Below the pieces are notes generated by a model, which had not been told where the DNA came from, did no database searches, and was given only the letters and a program-made list of their open reading frames with translations. A stretch of 64,000 nt of DNA, from positions 1 through 64,000 of the forward strand of contig NZ_QLIX01000022.1 of assembly GCF_003258945.1 (NCBI RefSeq). The letters run 5' to 3'. Positions 41,866 to 51,105 of this stretch are shown piece by piece (within the stretch, counting starts at the first letter, position 1; the number at the start of each line of letters is the position of its first letter). The position numbers were made by a program, and so were the translations under genes. The DNA comes from Roseicella frigidaeris. GTDB taxonomy: Bacteria > Pseudomonadota > Alphaproteobacteria > Acetobacterales > Acetobacteraceae.

Positions 41866-43326
41866 ATGGCCCTGCGCTGCGACCTCATCATCCGCGACGC
41901 CACCCTCCTCGACGGCACCGGCGGCCCGCGCCGGGTCGGCGATCTCGGCGTCACCGGCGACCGCATCGTAGGCGTCGGCGATCTCGGCGGCGCCAGCGCC
42001 GACCGCGAGGTGATCGCCACCGGCAAGGCCCTCGCCCCGGGCTTCATCGACGCCCATACCCATGACGACCGCGCCGTGCTCTCCGGCTGCGAATGCCTGC
42101 GCTGCAAATCCTCGCAGGGCGTCACCACCGTCGTCGTCGGCAATTGCGGCGTCAGCCTGGCGCCGCTGGAGAGCCGCAAGGGCAAGCGGCCGCCGCCGCC
42201 GCTCGACCTCGTCGGCGACAGCGGCGTCTCCTTCGCCAGCTTCGGCGACTATGCCGAGGCGGTGCGGAAGACGCCGGCGGCGGTGAACACCTACGCCATC
42301 ATCGGCCACCAGACCCTGCGCTACCGCGTCATGGGCGACGACCTCTACCGCCCGGCGACGGACCGCGAGATCGCCGAGATGCGCCGCCTCGTCGCCGAGG
42401 CGCTGGCCGAGGGCGCCTCGGGCTTCTCCACCGGCCTCTGGTACAAGCCGAACATGCATGCGCCGACCGAGGAGGTGATCGCGGTCGCCGAGCCGCTGCG
42501 CGCCGCGGGGGGGATGTACTTCACCCATATGCGGGACGAGGCGGACCGCGTCTGCGCCTCCATCGAGGAGACGCTGAAGATCGGCAAGCGCGTCGGCGTG
42601 CCGGTCTGGATCAGCCACCACAAATGCTCGATGCCGGAGAATTACGGCCGCAGCGTTCAGACCCTGGCGCTGATCGAGGCCGCCGCCTCCATGCAGGAGG
42701 TGGCCTTCGACATGTACCCCTATCCGGCCGGCTCCACCGTGCTGATGCCGGACCGGCTGCGCGAGGATGTGCGGGTCATCGTCACCTGGTCGGTGCCCTT
42801 CCCGGAGATGGCGGGCAAAGACCTGGCCGAGGTGGCGCGCGGCTGGAACACCGACATCCGCAGCGCCGCCGAGCGGCTGCTGCCGGCCGGCGCCATCACC
42901 TTCCAGATGGACGAGGAGGATGTGCGGCGGATCATGCGGCATCCGCTCTCGGTCATCGGCTCGGACGGCATCCCGCACGACGCGCATCCGCATCCGCGGC
43001 TCTGGGGCACCTTCCCGCGCGTGCTCGGCCTCTATTCCCGCCAGCTCGGCCTGCTGAGCCTGGAGGAGGCGGTGCACAAGATGACCGGCCGCACCGCCCA
43101 GCTCTTCGGCATGGTGGATCGTGGCGTGCTGCGCCCGGGCGCCTATGCCGACCTGGTGCTGTTCGATCCGCACAAGGTGCTCGACCGCGCCACCTTCGAG
43201 GCGCCGAAGCAGGAGAGCGACGGCATCGAGGAGGTCTGGACCAACGGCGTGCCGGTCTTCCGCGCCGGCCAGGGCCTGACCGGCGAGGCGCCGGGCCGCC
43301 TCATCCGGCGCAACCGCGATCATTGA
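41866..43326 (+). CDS. N-acyl-D-amino-acid deacylase family amidohydrolase
   Basis: 486 residues. The amidohydrolase core has FIDAHTHDD, VVVGNCGVSLAPL with the metal-bridging Cys, YFTHMRDEAD, WISHHKCSM and IGSDGIPHD. The C-terminal beta domain carries GVLRPGAYADLVLFDP. This matches D-aminoacylase/N-acyl-D-Glu deacylase, zinc enzymes releasing free D-amino acids. As the last gene of the carbamoylase-hyuA-hyuB set (134-bp gap) it points to use of D-amino-acid derivatives. Start ATG 41866. Confidence 0.88.
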   Translation: MALRCDLIIRDATLLDGTGGPRRVGDLGVTGDRIVGVGDLGGASADREVIATGKALAPGFIDAHTHDDRAVLSGCECLRCKSSQGVTTVVVGNCGVSLAPLESRKGKRPPPPLDLVGDSGVSFASFGDYAEAVRKTPAAVNTYAIIGHQTLRYRVMGDDLYRPATDREIAEMRRLVAEALAEGASGFSTGLWYKPNMHAPTEEVIAVAEPLRAAGGMYFTHMRDEADRVCASIEETLKIGKRVGVPVWISHHKCSMPENYGRSVQTLALIEAAASMQEVAFDMYPYPAGSTVLMPDRLREDVRVIVTWSVPFPEMAGKDLAEVARGWNTDIRSAAERLLPAGAITFQMDEEDVRRIMRHPLSVIGSDGIPHDAHPHPRLWGTFPRVLGLYSRQLGLLSLEEAVHKMTGRTAQLFGMVDRGVLRPGAYADLVLFDPHKVLDRATFEAPKQESDGIEEVWTNGVPVFRAGQGLTGEAPGRLIRRNRDH

Positions 43327-43338
43327 TCCTCACGATTT

Positions 43339-43441
43339 TTCCCCACGATGTCGCTGCGCGCCATCGCGGGGGCCCCGTGATTCGCCTCGGGCCCAAGGCG
43401 CGTCACAGCCTGCCGCGGCGAAGCCGCGGCAGGGCAACGGG
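43339..43441. repeat. Double-hairpin intergenic repeat, copy B
   Basis: CCCCACGATGTCGCTGCGCG at the left; CCTGCCGCGGC - GAA - GCCGCGGCAGG (43409-43433, perfect 11-bp stem) at the right. It follows the aminoacylase stop by 12 bp. Confidence 0.65.
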
Positions 43442-43592
43442 AGGCGGCAGGTGGCAAGGGGCGCCCCCGGCGGCGCCGGGTGGGTGCGGGTAGGCAAGCT
43501 GGCGAGGGCGCGGTAGTCCGGGGCATCGAAGAGCAGGCCGACGCACCGCTCCCCGGTGCAGCCCGGCCGCAGGGAAACGACCGGAACGCCGC

Positions 43593-45251
43593 ATGCCGAC
43601 CGCCGCCGAATGCCTCGTGGAATTCCTCGCCCGCCAGGGCATCGACCGCGCCTTCTGCGTGCCGGGCGAGAGCTACATCGCGCTCCTCGATGCGCTGCAC
43701 GCGCATGACCGGATCGACCTCGTCACCTGCCGCTGCGAGGGCGGGGCGGGCTTCATGGCGGTCGCCGATGCCAAGCTCACCGGCCGGCCCGGCGTGGTGC
43801 TGGTCTCGCGCGGCCCGGGCGCCTGCAATGCCAGCATCGCCGTCCACACCGCCGAGCAGGATGCGGTGCCGCTGATCCTGCTGATCGGCCAGGTCGAGAA
43901 GCGCGACCTCCGCCGCAACGCCTTCCAGGAGATCGACTACGCCAGCATGTTCCGCGGCATCGCCAAATGGGTCGGCGAGGCAACGGAGCCCGACCAGGTG
44001 CCGGAGCTGATCGCCCGCGCCCATGCCATGGCGATGGGCAGCGTGCCGGGGCCGGTGGTGCTCTCGCTCCCCGAGGATGTGCTGGCCATGGCCTGCGCCG
44101 CGCCGCTGCCGCCGGCGACCCTGCCCTCCCCGCTGCCGCCCTCGCCCGCCGATGCCGCCCGCCTCGCCGCGCTGCTGCGCGCGGCGGAGCGGCCGATCCT
44201 GCTCGCCGGCCATGGGCTCGACACGCCGGGCAACCCGGCGGATGACGGCCGGGCGGCGCTGCGCCGCTTCGCCGAGGCCTGGGAGCTGCCCGTCGCCCTT
44301 TCCTTCCGCCGCCAGGACCTCTTCCCCAACGACCACCCGCTCTATGCTGGCGATCTCGGCCTGCGGAACCCCGAGGCGCAGCGCGCCGCCTTCGCCGAGG
44401 CGGATCTCGTCCTCGCCCTCGGCACCCGGCTGACCGACATCACCACCCAGGGCTGGAGCTGGCCCGTGCCCCGGACGGGCGAGACCGGCCAGCGCCTGGT
44501 GCATGTCTGCGCCGATCCGCGCTTCCTCGGCTGGCTCTTCCCGGCCGAGCTGGCGCTCGCCGCCGATGCCCGCGCCACCATCGCGGCGCTGGCCAACGAG
44601 GCGCCGGGGGCGCCGCCGGGCCGGGCCGCCTGGAATGCCCGGCTGCGGGCGTTGCAGGTCGCCGACATGCAGGTCGCGCCGCGGTCCTGGCCGGATGGCC
44701 TCGCCTTCGCCCAGGTGGCCAAGCGGATCGAGCGCCTGGCGCCGCCGGATGCGATCGTGACGCTCGATGCCGGCACCTTCGGCGCCCCCTTCTACCGCAA
44801 GGTGGCCTGGGTGCCGCCGCAGCGCCTGTTGGCGCCGATCTCGGGCGCCATGGGCTTCGGCGTGCCGGCCGGCGTCGCCGCGGCGCTGCGCTGCCCGGGG
44901 CGGACCGTCATCGCGCTGGTCGGGGATGGCGGGGTGCTGATGACGGGCGGCGAATATGCCGTCGCCATCGCCCGCGGCGCGGCGCTGAAGCTCGTCCTCT
45001 CCGACAACGGCACCTATGCCAGCATCCGCATCCATCAGGAGCGGGCGCATCCCGGCCGGGTCTCCGGCACCACCCTGGTCAACCCGGATTTCGCGCAATG
45101 GTGCGCCGCCTTCCGGGTGCCGGTGACGGTGGTGGAGAGCGAGGCGGATCTCCCGGCGCTGGAGGCGGCGCTGACCGCCCCTGGCGCGGCCGCGATCCTG
45201 GTGCGCACCTCGCTGGAGGCGGTGCTGCCGCGGCCGCTGGCCGCGGAATAG
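43593..45251 (+). CDS. Thiamine-diphosphate enzyme of the acetolactate synthase type
   Basis: 552 residues with three ThDP domains. The N-terminal PYR domain carries the activating Glu49 (CRCEGGAGFMA) and LVSRGPGACNASIAV; the C-terminal domain has GDGGVLMTGGEYAVAI with DNGTYASI (magnesium/ThDP site). It resembles acetolactate synthase large subunits but there is no ilvH-type small subunit beside it, and the Glu argues against glyoxylate carboligase, which has Val there. A catabolic decarboxylase or carboligase is likely; the substrate is unknown. The gene has no close upstream partner. Confidence 0.82.
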   Translation: MPTAAECLVEFLARQGIDRAFCVPGESYIALLDALHAHDRIDLVTCRCEGGAGFMAVADAKLTGRPGVVLVSRGPGACNASIAVHTAEQDAVPLILLIGQVEKRDLRRNAFQEIDYASMFRGIAKWVGEATEPDQVPELIARAHAMAMGSVPGPVVLSLPEDVLAMACAAPLPPATLPSPLPPSPADAARLAALLRAAERPILLAGHGLDTPGNPADDGRAALRRFAEAWELPVALSFRRQDLFPNDHPLYAGDLGLRNPEAQRAAFAEADLVLALGTRLTDITTQGWSWPVPRTGETGQRLVHVCADPRFLGWLFPAELALAADARATIAALANEAPGAPPGRAAWNARLRALQVADMQVAPRSWPDGLAFAQVAKRIERLAPPDAIVTLDAGTFGAPFYRKVAWVPPQRLLAPISGAMGFGVPAGVAAALRCPGRTVIALVGDGGVLMTGGEYAVAIARGAALKLVLSDNGTYASIRIHQERAHPGRVSGTTLVNPDFAQWCAAFRVPVTVVESEADLPALEAALTAPGAAAILVRTSLEAVLPRPLAAE

Positions 45252-45341
45252 CGCGCGATCGCCCGAGCTGGGCTCGACCGAAGGCGTGAATCATGGGACC
45301 GAACAACGCGCCGGGCCATGCTCCGCGCACCGGCCGCCGGC

Positions 45342-46286
45342 TCAACCCTCGGCCGGTGCCCGCCCCGCGGCGCCGAGCCAGCGCCAATCCCCCGCCGCCG
45401 CCCGGGCCGCCACCGCCCGCTGCAGCAGCGCCAGCACCGTCATGGTGGCGCGGGAGGCCGGCCGGTCCGGCGGCAGGGCGAGCACCACCTGGCGCCGCGG
45501 CACCGGCCGCACCAGCGGCGCGCTGCGGAGCCGCCCCACCGCCTCCTCGGCCCGGATCGCCGAGCGCGGCAGCACCGAATGGCCGAGCCCCGCCTCCACC
45601 AGATCCTTCAGCACGCCGAAGCTGTCCGCCTCGAACCCCACCTCCAGCGTGATGCGGGCGCGGCCGGCCGCCGTCTCGACGATGCGGCGCAGCCCATGCG
45701 CCCGGCTCGGCAGCACCAGCCGGCGCCCGGCCAGCGCGGCGAAGGGCACCGACGCCGGGCCGATGCCGCTGCCGGCATCGCCGACCAGCACCATCTCCTC
45801 CAGCAGCAGCTCGGAGACGCGCAGGTGCAGCGCCTGGGCCGGGCCGTAGAGCAGGGTCGCATCCGTCACCCCGCGCTGCACCCATTCCACCAGATGCCCG
45901 GTATAGCCCTCGACGATGCGGAGCGAGAGGTTGGGATGCTCGGCCGCGACGCTGCGGGCGAGCGGCCCGGCCAGCACCCCGGCCAGCGTCGGCATCATGC
46001 CGAGCGCCACCTGCCCGGTCACCGCGCCGCCCAGCGCCCGCACCTCCTCCCCCGCCCGTTCGAGCTGCCGGACCGGGCCGAGGATGCGGTCGAGGAAGGC
46101 CTGCCCCGCCTCGGTGAGCTGCATGCCGCGGCCATGGCGGGCGAAGAGCGGGGTGCCGATCTCCGCCTCCAGCATCCGGATCTGCCGCGACAGGGCGGGC
46201 TGGGCGAGGCGCAGCCGGTCGGCGGCGCGGCTGAGCGAGCCGGCCTCGGCCACCTCGCGGAAGGTGCGGAGCTGCTTGAGGTCCAT
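45342..46286 (-). CDS. LysR-family transcriptional regulator
   Basis: 314 residues. N-terminal helix-turn-helix (MDLKQLRTFREVAEAGSLSR, AQPALSRQIRMLEAEIGTPL) and a substrate-binding domain with VLPRSAIRAEEA near the end. It is divergent from the acyl-CoA dehydrogenase/CoA-transferase pair (163 bp between), so it probably controls them. It belongs to the branch that regulates carboxylic-acid catabolism; the effector is unknown. Confidence 0.88.
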   Translation of the reverse strand: MDLKQLRTFREVAEAGSLSRAADRLRLAQPALSRQIRMLEAEIGTPLFARHGRGMQLTEAGQAFLDRILGPVRQLERAGEEVRALGGAVTGQVALGMMPTLAGVLAGPLARSVAAEHPNLSLRIVEGYTGHLVEWVQRGVTDATLLYGPAQALHLRVSELLLEEMVLVGDAGSGIGPASVPFAALAGRRLVLPSRAHGLRRIVETAAGRARITLEVGFEADSFGVLKDLVEAGLGHSVLPRSAIRAEEAVGRLRSAPLVRPVPRRQVVLALPPDRPASRATMTVLALLQRAVAARAAAGDWRWLGAAGRAPAEG

Positions 46287-46449
46287 CGGAGAGGCTTAAC
46301 CGAATTCGATGGCTTCTATCGCCGCTTTCGAATTCCCTGAAGGCCCGATGGGCGCGATGCTGCGCCCGAGCGATGGACGCCCGACCGGCCGGCCGCCTTG
46401 CCAGCCGGTCCCGCCGCGTCCTAATCCCGTCCTCCGGAGGAGTAGCGTC

Positions 46450-47619
46450 ATGGACCAGCCCATTCTCGCCGCAGACCCGCATGCCGAGATCCGGGAGGAG
46501 GTGGCGAAGCTCTGCGCCCGCTTCCCCGGCGAATACTGGCGCCAGGTGGACCGCGACCGGGCCTATCCGACCGCCTTCGTCCAGGCGCTGACCGAGGCCG
46601 GCTATCTCGGCGCGCTGATCCCCGAGGAATATGGCGGCGCCGGCCTGCCGCTCTCGGCGGCGGCGGCGATCCTCGAGGAGATCCACCGCTCCGGCGGCAA
46701 TGCCGGCGCCTGCCACGCCCAGATGTACATCATGGGCACGATCCTGAAGCATGGCAGCCCGGAGCAGAAGAAGCGCTACCTGCCGAAGATCGCCTCCGGC
46801 GAGCTGCGGCTGCAGGCCTTCGGCGTGACCGAGCCGACCAGCGGCACCGACACCACGGCGCTGCGCACGGTGGCGAAGCGCGAGGGCGACAAGTACATCG
46901 TCAACGGCCAGAAGATCTGGACCAGCCGGGCCGAGCATTCCGACCTGATGCTGCTGCTCGCCCGCACCACGCCGCGGAACGAGGTGGCGAAGAAGACCGA
47001 GGGGCTCTCGACCTTCATCGTGGACATGAAGGCGGCGCTTGGCCACGGGCTCACCATCCGCCCGATCCGGACGATGATGAACCACAACACCACCGAGGTC
47101 TTCTTCGACAACATGGAGGTCCCGGCCGAGAACCTGGTCGGCCAGGAAGGCCGCGGCTTCCGCTACATCCTCGACGGCATGAATGCCGAGCGGCTGCTGA
47201 TCTCCTCGGAATCCATCGGCGACGCCAAGTGGTTCATCAAGAAGTCGGTCGATTACAGCAAGGAGCGGGTGCTGTTCGGCCGGCCGATCGGCCAGAACCA
47301 GGGCGTCCAGTTCCCGATCGCGCGCGCCTATGCCCAGATGCGCGCCGCCGAGGCGCTGCTGCGGCAGGGCCTGGCCAAGTTCGAGGCCGGGCAGCCCTGC
47401 GGCGAGGAGGCGAACATGTCGAAGATGCTCGCCGCCGAGGCCGCCTGGGCGGCGGGCGAGGCCTGCATCCAGACGCATGGCGGCTTCGGCTTCGCCGAGG
47501 AATACGATGTCGAGCGCAAGTACCGCGAGGCGCGGCTCTACCAGGTGGCGCCGATCAGCACCAACCTGGTGCTGAGCTATGTCGGCGAGCATGTGCTCGG
47601 CATGCCGCGGAGCTACTGA
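46450..47619 (+). CDS. Acyl-CoA dehydrogenase family protein
   Basis: 389 residues. Domains in order: N-terminal helices, FGVTEPTSGTDTTALRTVA (FAD), YIVNGQKIWTSRAEHSDLM, then RVLFGRPIGQNQGVQFPIAR and IQTHGGFGFAEEYDVERKYR. The usual C-terminal xEGT is replaced by YQVAPISTNLVLSYVGEHVL, a known sub-branch. It is followed one base later by a CaiB-type CoA-transferase, so the substrate is activated by CoA transfer and then oxidised. ATG 46450 follows GGAGGAG. Confidence 0.88.
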   Translation: MDQPILAADPHAEIREEVAKLCARFPGEYWRQVDRDRAYPTAFVQALTEAGYLGALIPEEYGGAGLPLSAAAAILEEIHRSGGNAGACHAQMYIMGTILKHGSPEQKKRYLPKIASGELRLQAFGVTEPTSGTDTTALRTVAKREGDKYIVNGQKIWTSRAEHSDLMLLLARTTPRNEVAKKTEGLSTFIVDMKAALGHGLTIRPIRTMMNHNTTEVFFDNMEVPAENLVGQEGRGFRYILDGMNAERLLISSESIGDAKWFIKKSVDYSKERVLFGRPIGQNQGVQFPIARAYAQMRAAEALLRQGLAKFEAGQPCGEEANMSKMLAAEAAWAAGEACIQTHGGFGFAEEYDVERKYREARLYQVAPISTNLVLSYVGEHVLGMPRSY

Positions 47620-47620
47620 G

Positions 47621-48748
47621 ATGGCCTCGCAGCCGCTCCAGGGCCTGCTCGTCGTCTCGATGGAGCAGGCGGTCGCCGCGCCCTATTGCGCCTCCCGCCT
47701 CGCCGATGCCGGGGCGCGCGTCATCAAGATCGAGCGGGCGGAGGGCGACTTCGCCCGCGCCTACGACGCGGTGGCCCGCGGCCAGTCCAGCTATTTCGTC
47801 TGGCTGAACCGCGGCAAGGAAAGCCTCTGCCTCGACATCAAGGCACCAGCCGACAAGGCGCTGCTGGAGCGGCTGCTGGCCAAGGCCGATGTCTTCATCC
47901 AGAACCTTGCCCCGGGCGCCATGGCGCGCGCCGGCTTCGCCTCGGCGGCGCTGCGGGAGAAGCACCCGCGCCTCATCACCGTCGACATCTCCGGCTATGG
48001 CGAGGAGGGCGAGTATGCCGGGATGAAGGCCTATGACCTGCTGGTCCAGGCCGAGAGCGGCCTCGCCTCCATCACCGGCCGGGCCGAGGGGCCGGGCCGG
48101 GTCGGCGTCTCGGCCTGCGACATCGCCTGCGGCATGCACGCCCATGCGGCGGTGCTGGAGGCGCTGATCGAGCGCGGCATCACCGGCCGCGGCAAGGGCA
48201 TCGCGGTCAGCCTCTTCGACGGCATGGCGGACTGGATGACGGTGCCGCTGCTGCAATACGAGGGCACCGGGCGGAACCCGCCGCGCATCGGCCTCGCGCA
48301 TCCCTCCATCTGCCCCTACGGCGCCTTCGACACCAAGGACGGGCAGCTCGTCCTCATCGCCATCCAGAACGAGCGGGAATGGGCGAGCTTCTGCGCGCAT
48401 TTCCTCGACGAGCCGGAGCTGCCGCAGCGCCAGGGCTTCCGCGTGAACAACGAGCGGGTGGCCAACCGCCCGGTGGTGGATGCGCATATCGCCCGCGTCT
48501 TCGCCTCGCTGACGCGCGAGGACTGCGCGGCGAAGCTCGGCCGGGCCAACACCGCCTATGGCTTCGTCAATGACTGCGAGGGGCTGCGCACCCATCCGGC
48601 GCTGCGCCGGGTGACGGTGGAGACGCCGGAGGGGCCGGTGCAGATCGGCGCGCCGCCGGCCAAGCTCTCGGACGGCGCCCGCGCCCTCGGGCCGGTGCCG
48701 GCCATCGGCCAGCATTCGGCGGCGATCCGGGCCGAGTTCGGCGGCTGA
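47621..48748 (+). CDS. CaiB/BaiF (family III) CoA-transferase
   Basis: 375 residues. Family segments: VVSMEQAVAAPYCASRLADA, VIKIERAEGDFAR, LNRGKESLCLDIK, FIQNLAPGAMARAGF and KAYDLLVQAESG, the last with the catalytic Asp. ISGYGEEGEYAG follows the family pattern. Moves CoA between acids such as dicarboxylates. Starts one base after the dehydrogenase stop; the pair and LysR form one unit. The gene ends at a TGAAA-loop terminator. Confidence 0.9.
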   Translation: MASQPLQGLLVVSMEQAVAAPYCASRLADAGARVIKIERAEGDFARAYDAVARGQSSYFVWLNRGKESLCLDIKAPADKALLERLLAKADVFIQNLAPGAMARAGFASAALREKHPRLITVDISGYGEEGEYAGMKAYDLLVQAESGLASITGRAEGPGRVGVSACDIACGMHAHAAVLEALIERGITGRGKGIAVSLFDGMADWMTVPLLQYEGTGRNPPRIGLAHPSICPYGAFDTKDGQLVLIAIQNEREWASFCAHFLDEPELPQRQGFRVNNERVANRPVVDAHIARVFASLTREDCAAKLGRANTAYGFVNDCEGLRTHPALRRVTVETPEGPVQIGAPPAKLSDGARALGPVPAIGQHSAAIRAEFGG

Positions 48749-48799
48749 GCGCCCGCTGACCCGCAAGGCCACCGGGCGGCCTTCGGGGGGTCTCACCCG

Positions 48800-48826
48800 G
48801 CGCAGGGCGGTGAAACCGTCCTGCGC
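48800..48826. terminator. Bidirectional hairpin terminator with TGAAA loop
   Basis: GCGCAGGGCGG - TGAAA - CCGTCCTGCGC, one G-U pair in an 11-bp stem, between convergent genes. Almost identical to 13110-13136. Confidence 0.65.
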
Positions 48827-48832
48827 GCGGCC

Positions 48833-49678
48833 TCAGCGCGGCGACTTGGCCGCCGCGGGCAGCTCCGCCACCTCCATCAGCATCACCCGGCGGCCGTTCA
48901 CCGTGCGGGTGGTCGGGGTCATCGGCGGCTTGCCGGTGCCCGGCCGCAGCACCGGCGTGCCCATCAGCAGCAGCGGCTGGCCGGCGCCGCGCGCCGTGGC
49001 GGCACCCTGGCGGTTGGCCATGGCCACCACCTGGAAGCCGTTGTTGCCGATCGGCTTCGCATCGATCACCTTGCCGTTCGACCAGGCGGCGACCAGCGCC
49101 TCGCGCCGCCGCTCCTCGGCCAGCTTCGCCGCCATGGCCGGCCAGGCGGCCATGACGAGCTGGCGATAGGCCTCGCCGAGTTCCGGCGTCGCCGAGTGGT
49201 AATTCGCCGCTGCCTGCTCCCAGCTCTTGGTCTGGCCATAGAGGCGCTTGAGGAAGAGGCCGGCATAGCGGGCATTGGCCATCGGGTCGAAGGCCGTCTG
49301 CAGGTCGGGGAAGGCCTGCGGGTGGTGGTAGAGGTTGACCTGCAGGCAGCCCACATCGATCAGCTTCACGCCGCGCGCCCGCAGCGCCTCCACCGCGGCG
49401 ACCGCCTCCTCCTTGCTGTCGAAGTACCGCCCCTGCCCCTCGGCATTGATGGTCCAGGGCCAAGCGGCCAGGTCCTTGCCGGCCGGGTCCGGGCGGCCGG
49501 CCTCGACCGTGCCGATGGCGTGCAGCAGCCCGCCCGGGAGCTGATGCTCACGCTCGGCGGCCTGGATGGCCTGGCGGCAGAGCTGCGGCGGGCTCGGCGC
49601 CGGCTGGGCCGGCCGTTCCGCCCTGGCCGCCGCCCCGGTTACCAGCAGGGCCAAGCCAGCGAGGACGGTACGACGCAT
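48833..49678 (-). CDS. Lytic transglycosylase (SLT-type), exported
   Basis: 281 residues. Signal peptide MRRTVLAGLALLVTGAAARA. The catalytic Glu59 is in LLHAIGTVEAGR, followed by WPWTINAEGQGRYFDSKEEA, DVGCLQVNLYHHPQAF and the muropeptide-binding ANYHSATPELGEAY. It should cleave peptidoglycan glycan strands. The C-terminal 80 residues (from about ALVAAWSNGK) have no recognised domain. Some relatives sit in flagellar or conjugation clusters, but no such genes are nearby. Confidence 0.88.
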   Translation of the reverse strand: MRRTVLAGLALLVTGAAARAERPAQPAPSPPQLCRQAIQAAEREHQLPGGLLHAIGTVEAGRPDPAGKDLAAWPWTINAEGQGRYFDSKEEAVAAVEALRARGVKLIDVGCLQVNLYHHPQAFPDLQTAFDPMANARYAGLFLKRLYGQTKSWEQAAANYHSATPELGEAYRQLVMAAWPAMAAKLAEERRREALVAAWSNGKVIDAKPIGNNGFQVVAMANRQGAATARGAGQPLLLMGTPVLRPGTGKPPMTPTTRTVNGRRVMLMEVAELPAAAKSPR

Positions 49679-49802
49679 ACGGTTTCTCCAGACGGGAACA
49701 GCATCTCTTGTGGTTAAGCCCCGACGCGCCAGGGCATGGCGTCACGAGCGCGCGAGACGAGCAAAACGCTGCCGGAAGGAGATTTCGCAGTGCAGAATTC
49801 CC

Positions 49803-49831
49803 TTGCCAGGCACCAGCGCAATGCCTAACTT
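49803..49831 (+). promoter_or_regulatory. Sigma-70-type promoter for a small RNA
   Basis: TTGCCA (49803-49808), exactly 17 bp of spacer, then TAACTT (49826-49831), which has the key -10 bases T, A and final T. It points into the 90-bp stretch that ends at a perfect terminator and contains no coding sequence. Confidence 0.45.
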
Positions 49832-49837
49832 GTGCGT

Positions 49838-49925
49838 CGCAGCAACACGGTCTGGCCGGGTTGTCTGCCTTTCTTGGACGTTTCCTCCCTAAACTCGGCG
49901 GTGCCTCTGGCACCGCCTTTTTTTT
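49838..49925 (+). ncRNA. Candidate small RNA, about 88 nt
   Basis: Bounded by the promoter just upstream and a strong intrinsic terminator on the plus strand, yet both flanking genes are on the minus strand, so the terminator has no gene to serve. The transcript would include a pyrimidine-rich unpaired stretch, CGTTTCCTCCCTAAAC, able to pair with ribosome-binding sites, as in anti-Shine-Dalgarno small RNAs of other alphaproteobacteria. No match to a named family is claimed. The 5' end is estimated from the -10 box. Confidence 0.5.
49897..49925 (+). terminator. Perfect Rho-independent terminator
   Basis: GGCGGTGCC - TCT - GGCACCGCC followed by eight T. It is the clearest U-tract terminator I found in the window and is oriented on the plus strand only. 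Confidence 0.9.
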
Positions 49926-49964
49926 GCCCCGGCGCCTTTGCCCCCGGCCTAGCGGGCGGCCGCC

Positions 49965-50849
49965 TCAGCGCAGCCCGGACCAGTCCGCCGCGGTCAGCGC
50001 CTCGATGACCCGGGTGAGATCGGCCTGCAGCCCGGCCATGCGCGGCAGGCGCTCGATTCGCGCCTCGTCCATGTAGAGCGGCCGCGACACCTCGACCTGC
50101 AGCGCGTGCACGCCCTCCCGCGGCCGGCCGTAATGGCGGGTGACGTAGCCGCCGGCATAGGGATCGTTGCGCCGGACCCGGTAGCCGAGCCCGGCGAGCA
50201 CCTCTTCCGCCAGGCGCGTCGCGCGCGGGGCGCAGGAGGTGCCATGCGCATCGCCGAGGACGAAATCCGGCGGGCTGCCGATCTGCGCCGGATGGGTGGG
50301 CATGGAGTGGCAATCGACCAGCAGGCAGTAGCCGAAGGCGTCGCGCGTCTCGGCGATCAGCGCCGCGAGCGCCGCGTGATAGGGCTGCCAGAAGCGGCGG
50401 ATGCGGTCCTCCGCCTCCTCGAAGCGCAGCTTGCGGCGATAGACGGTCTCGCCGCTCGCCACCACCCGGGCGATGGTGCCGAGCCCGGCGCCGACCCGCG
50501 GGCTGGCGGTGTTCACCCAGGCCGGCAACGGCCCGTCGAACATGCCGGGGTCGAGTTCCCAGGGCTCGCGGTTCACGTCGCAGAAGACGCGCGGGAAGGT
50601 CGCGGCGAGCAGCGGCGCGCCGAGCTCGGGCGCCGCGGCGAAGAGCTCGTCGACGAAGCCGTCCTCCGAGCGGCGCAGCGCCACCGGGTCGAGCCGGGCG
50701 GCGGCGACGAAATCCGGCGGGTAGGACCGGCCGGAATGCGGCGAGGCGAAGACGAGCGGCGCCGTCCGGCAGGCCGGGCGCGTCAGCAGATAGGGCGGCG
50801 GCTCCGCGGCCAGGGATGCGGCGGGCGGGAATTCCTGAGGCAGGTCCAT
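49965..50849 (-). CDS. N-formylglutamate amidohydrolase family protein
   Basis: 294 residues from ATG 50849 (a longer start at 50870 adds seven). Family segments: PLVFASPHSGRSYPPDF, RSEDGFVDELFAAAPELGAP, FCDVNREPWELDPGMF, LLVDCHSMPT and GGYVTRHYGRPREGVHALQV, with conserved metal/acid residues. It hydrolyses N-formyl-glutamate or similar formyl amino acids. No histidine-utilisation genes are adjacent, so its pathway is uncertain. The tRNA-Val gene lies divergently upstream. Confidence 0.85.
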   Translation of the reverse strand: MDLPQEFPPAASLAAEPPPYLLTRPACRTAPLVFASPHSGRSYPPDFVAAARLDPVALRRSEDGFVDELFAAAPELGAPLLAATFPRVFCDVNREPWELDPGMFDGPLPAWVNTASPRVGAGLGTIARVVASGETVYRRKLRFEEAEDRIRRFWQPYHAALAALIAETRDAFGYCLLVDCHSMPTHPAQIGSPPDFVLGDAHGTSCAPRATRLAEEVLAGLGYRVRRNDPYAGGYVTRHYGRPREGVHALQVEVSRPLYMDEARIERLPRMAGLQADLTRVIEALTAADWSGLR

Positions 50850-50962
50850 GGGCAAGAGCCATGAAGCCACAGCCGCGCGCGGCTGTCAGCAACCCGAATC
50901 ATTCGTCTCGAGGAGGCTTGCCGGCCCGTGCGGCTCGGGCTAAAGACCCGCACCCGGCCGAT

Positions 50963-51037
<75 letters not shown>

Positions 51038-51065
51038 TTTCTTGTCCGATCGGCCGCGGGACTTT

Positions 51066-51105
51066 CCCTTCTTCGACAGGCAGGCCCCTTCTTCGACAGG
51101 CAGGC
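51066..51105. repeat. Perfect 20-bp tandem duplication
   Basis: CCCTTCTTCGACAGGCAGGC occurs twice back to back, 28 bp after the tRNA-Val gene. It contains no recognisable signal. Confidence 0.9.

Noticed and set aside
43593..45251. Glyoxylate carboligase, which would complete the glycolate route
   Set aside because: The conserved catalytic Glu is present (CRCEGGAG), while glyoxylate carboligase has Val at that place.
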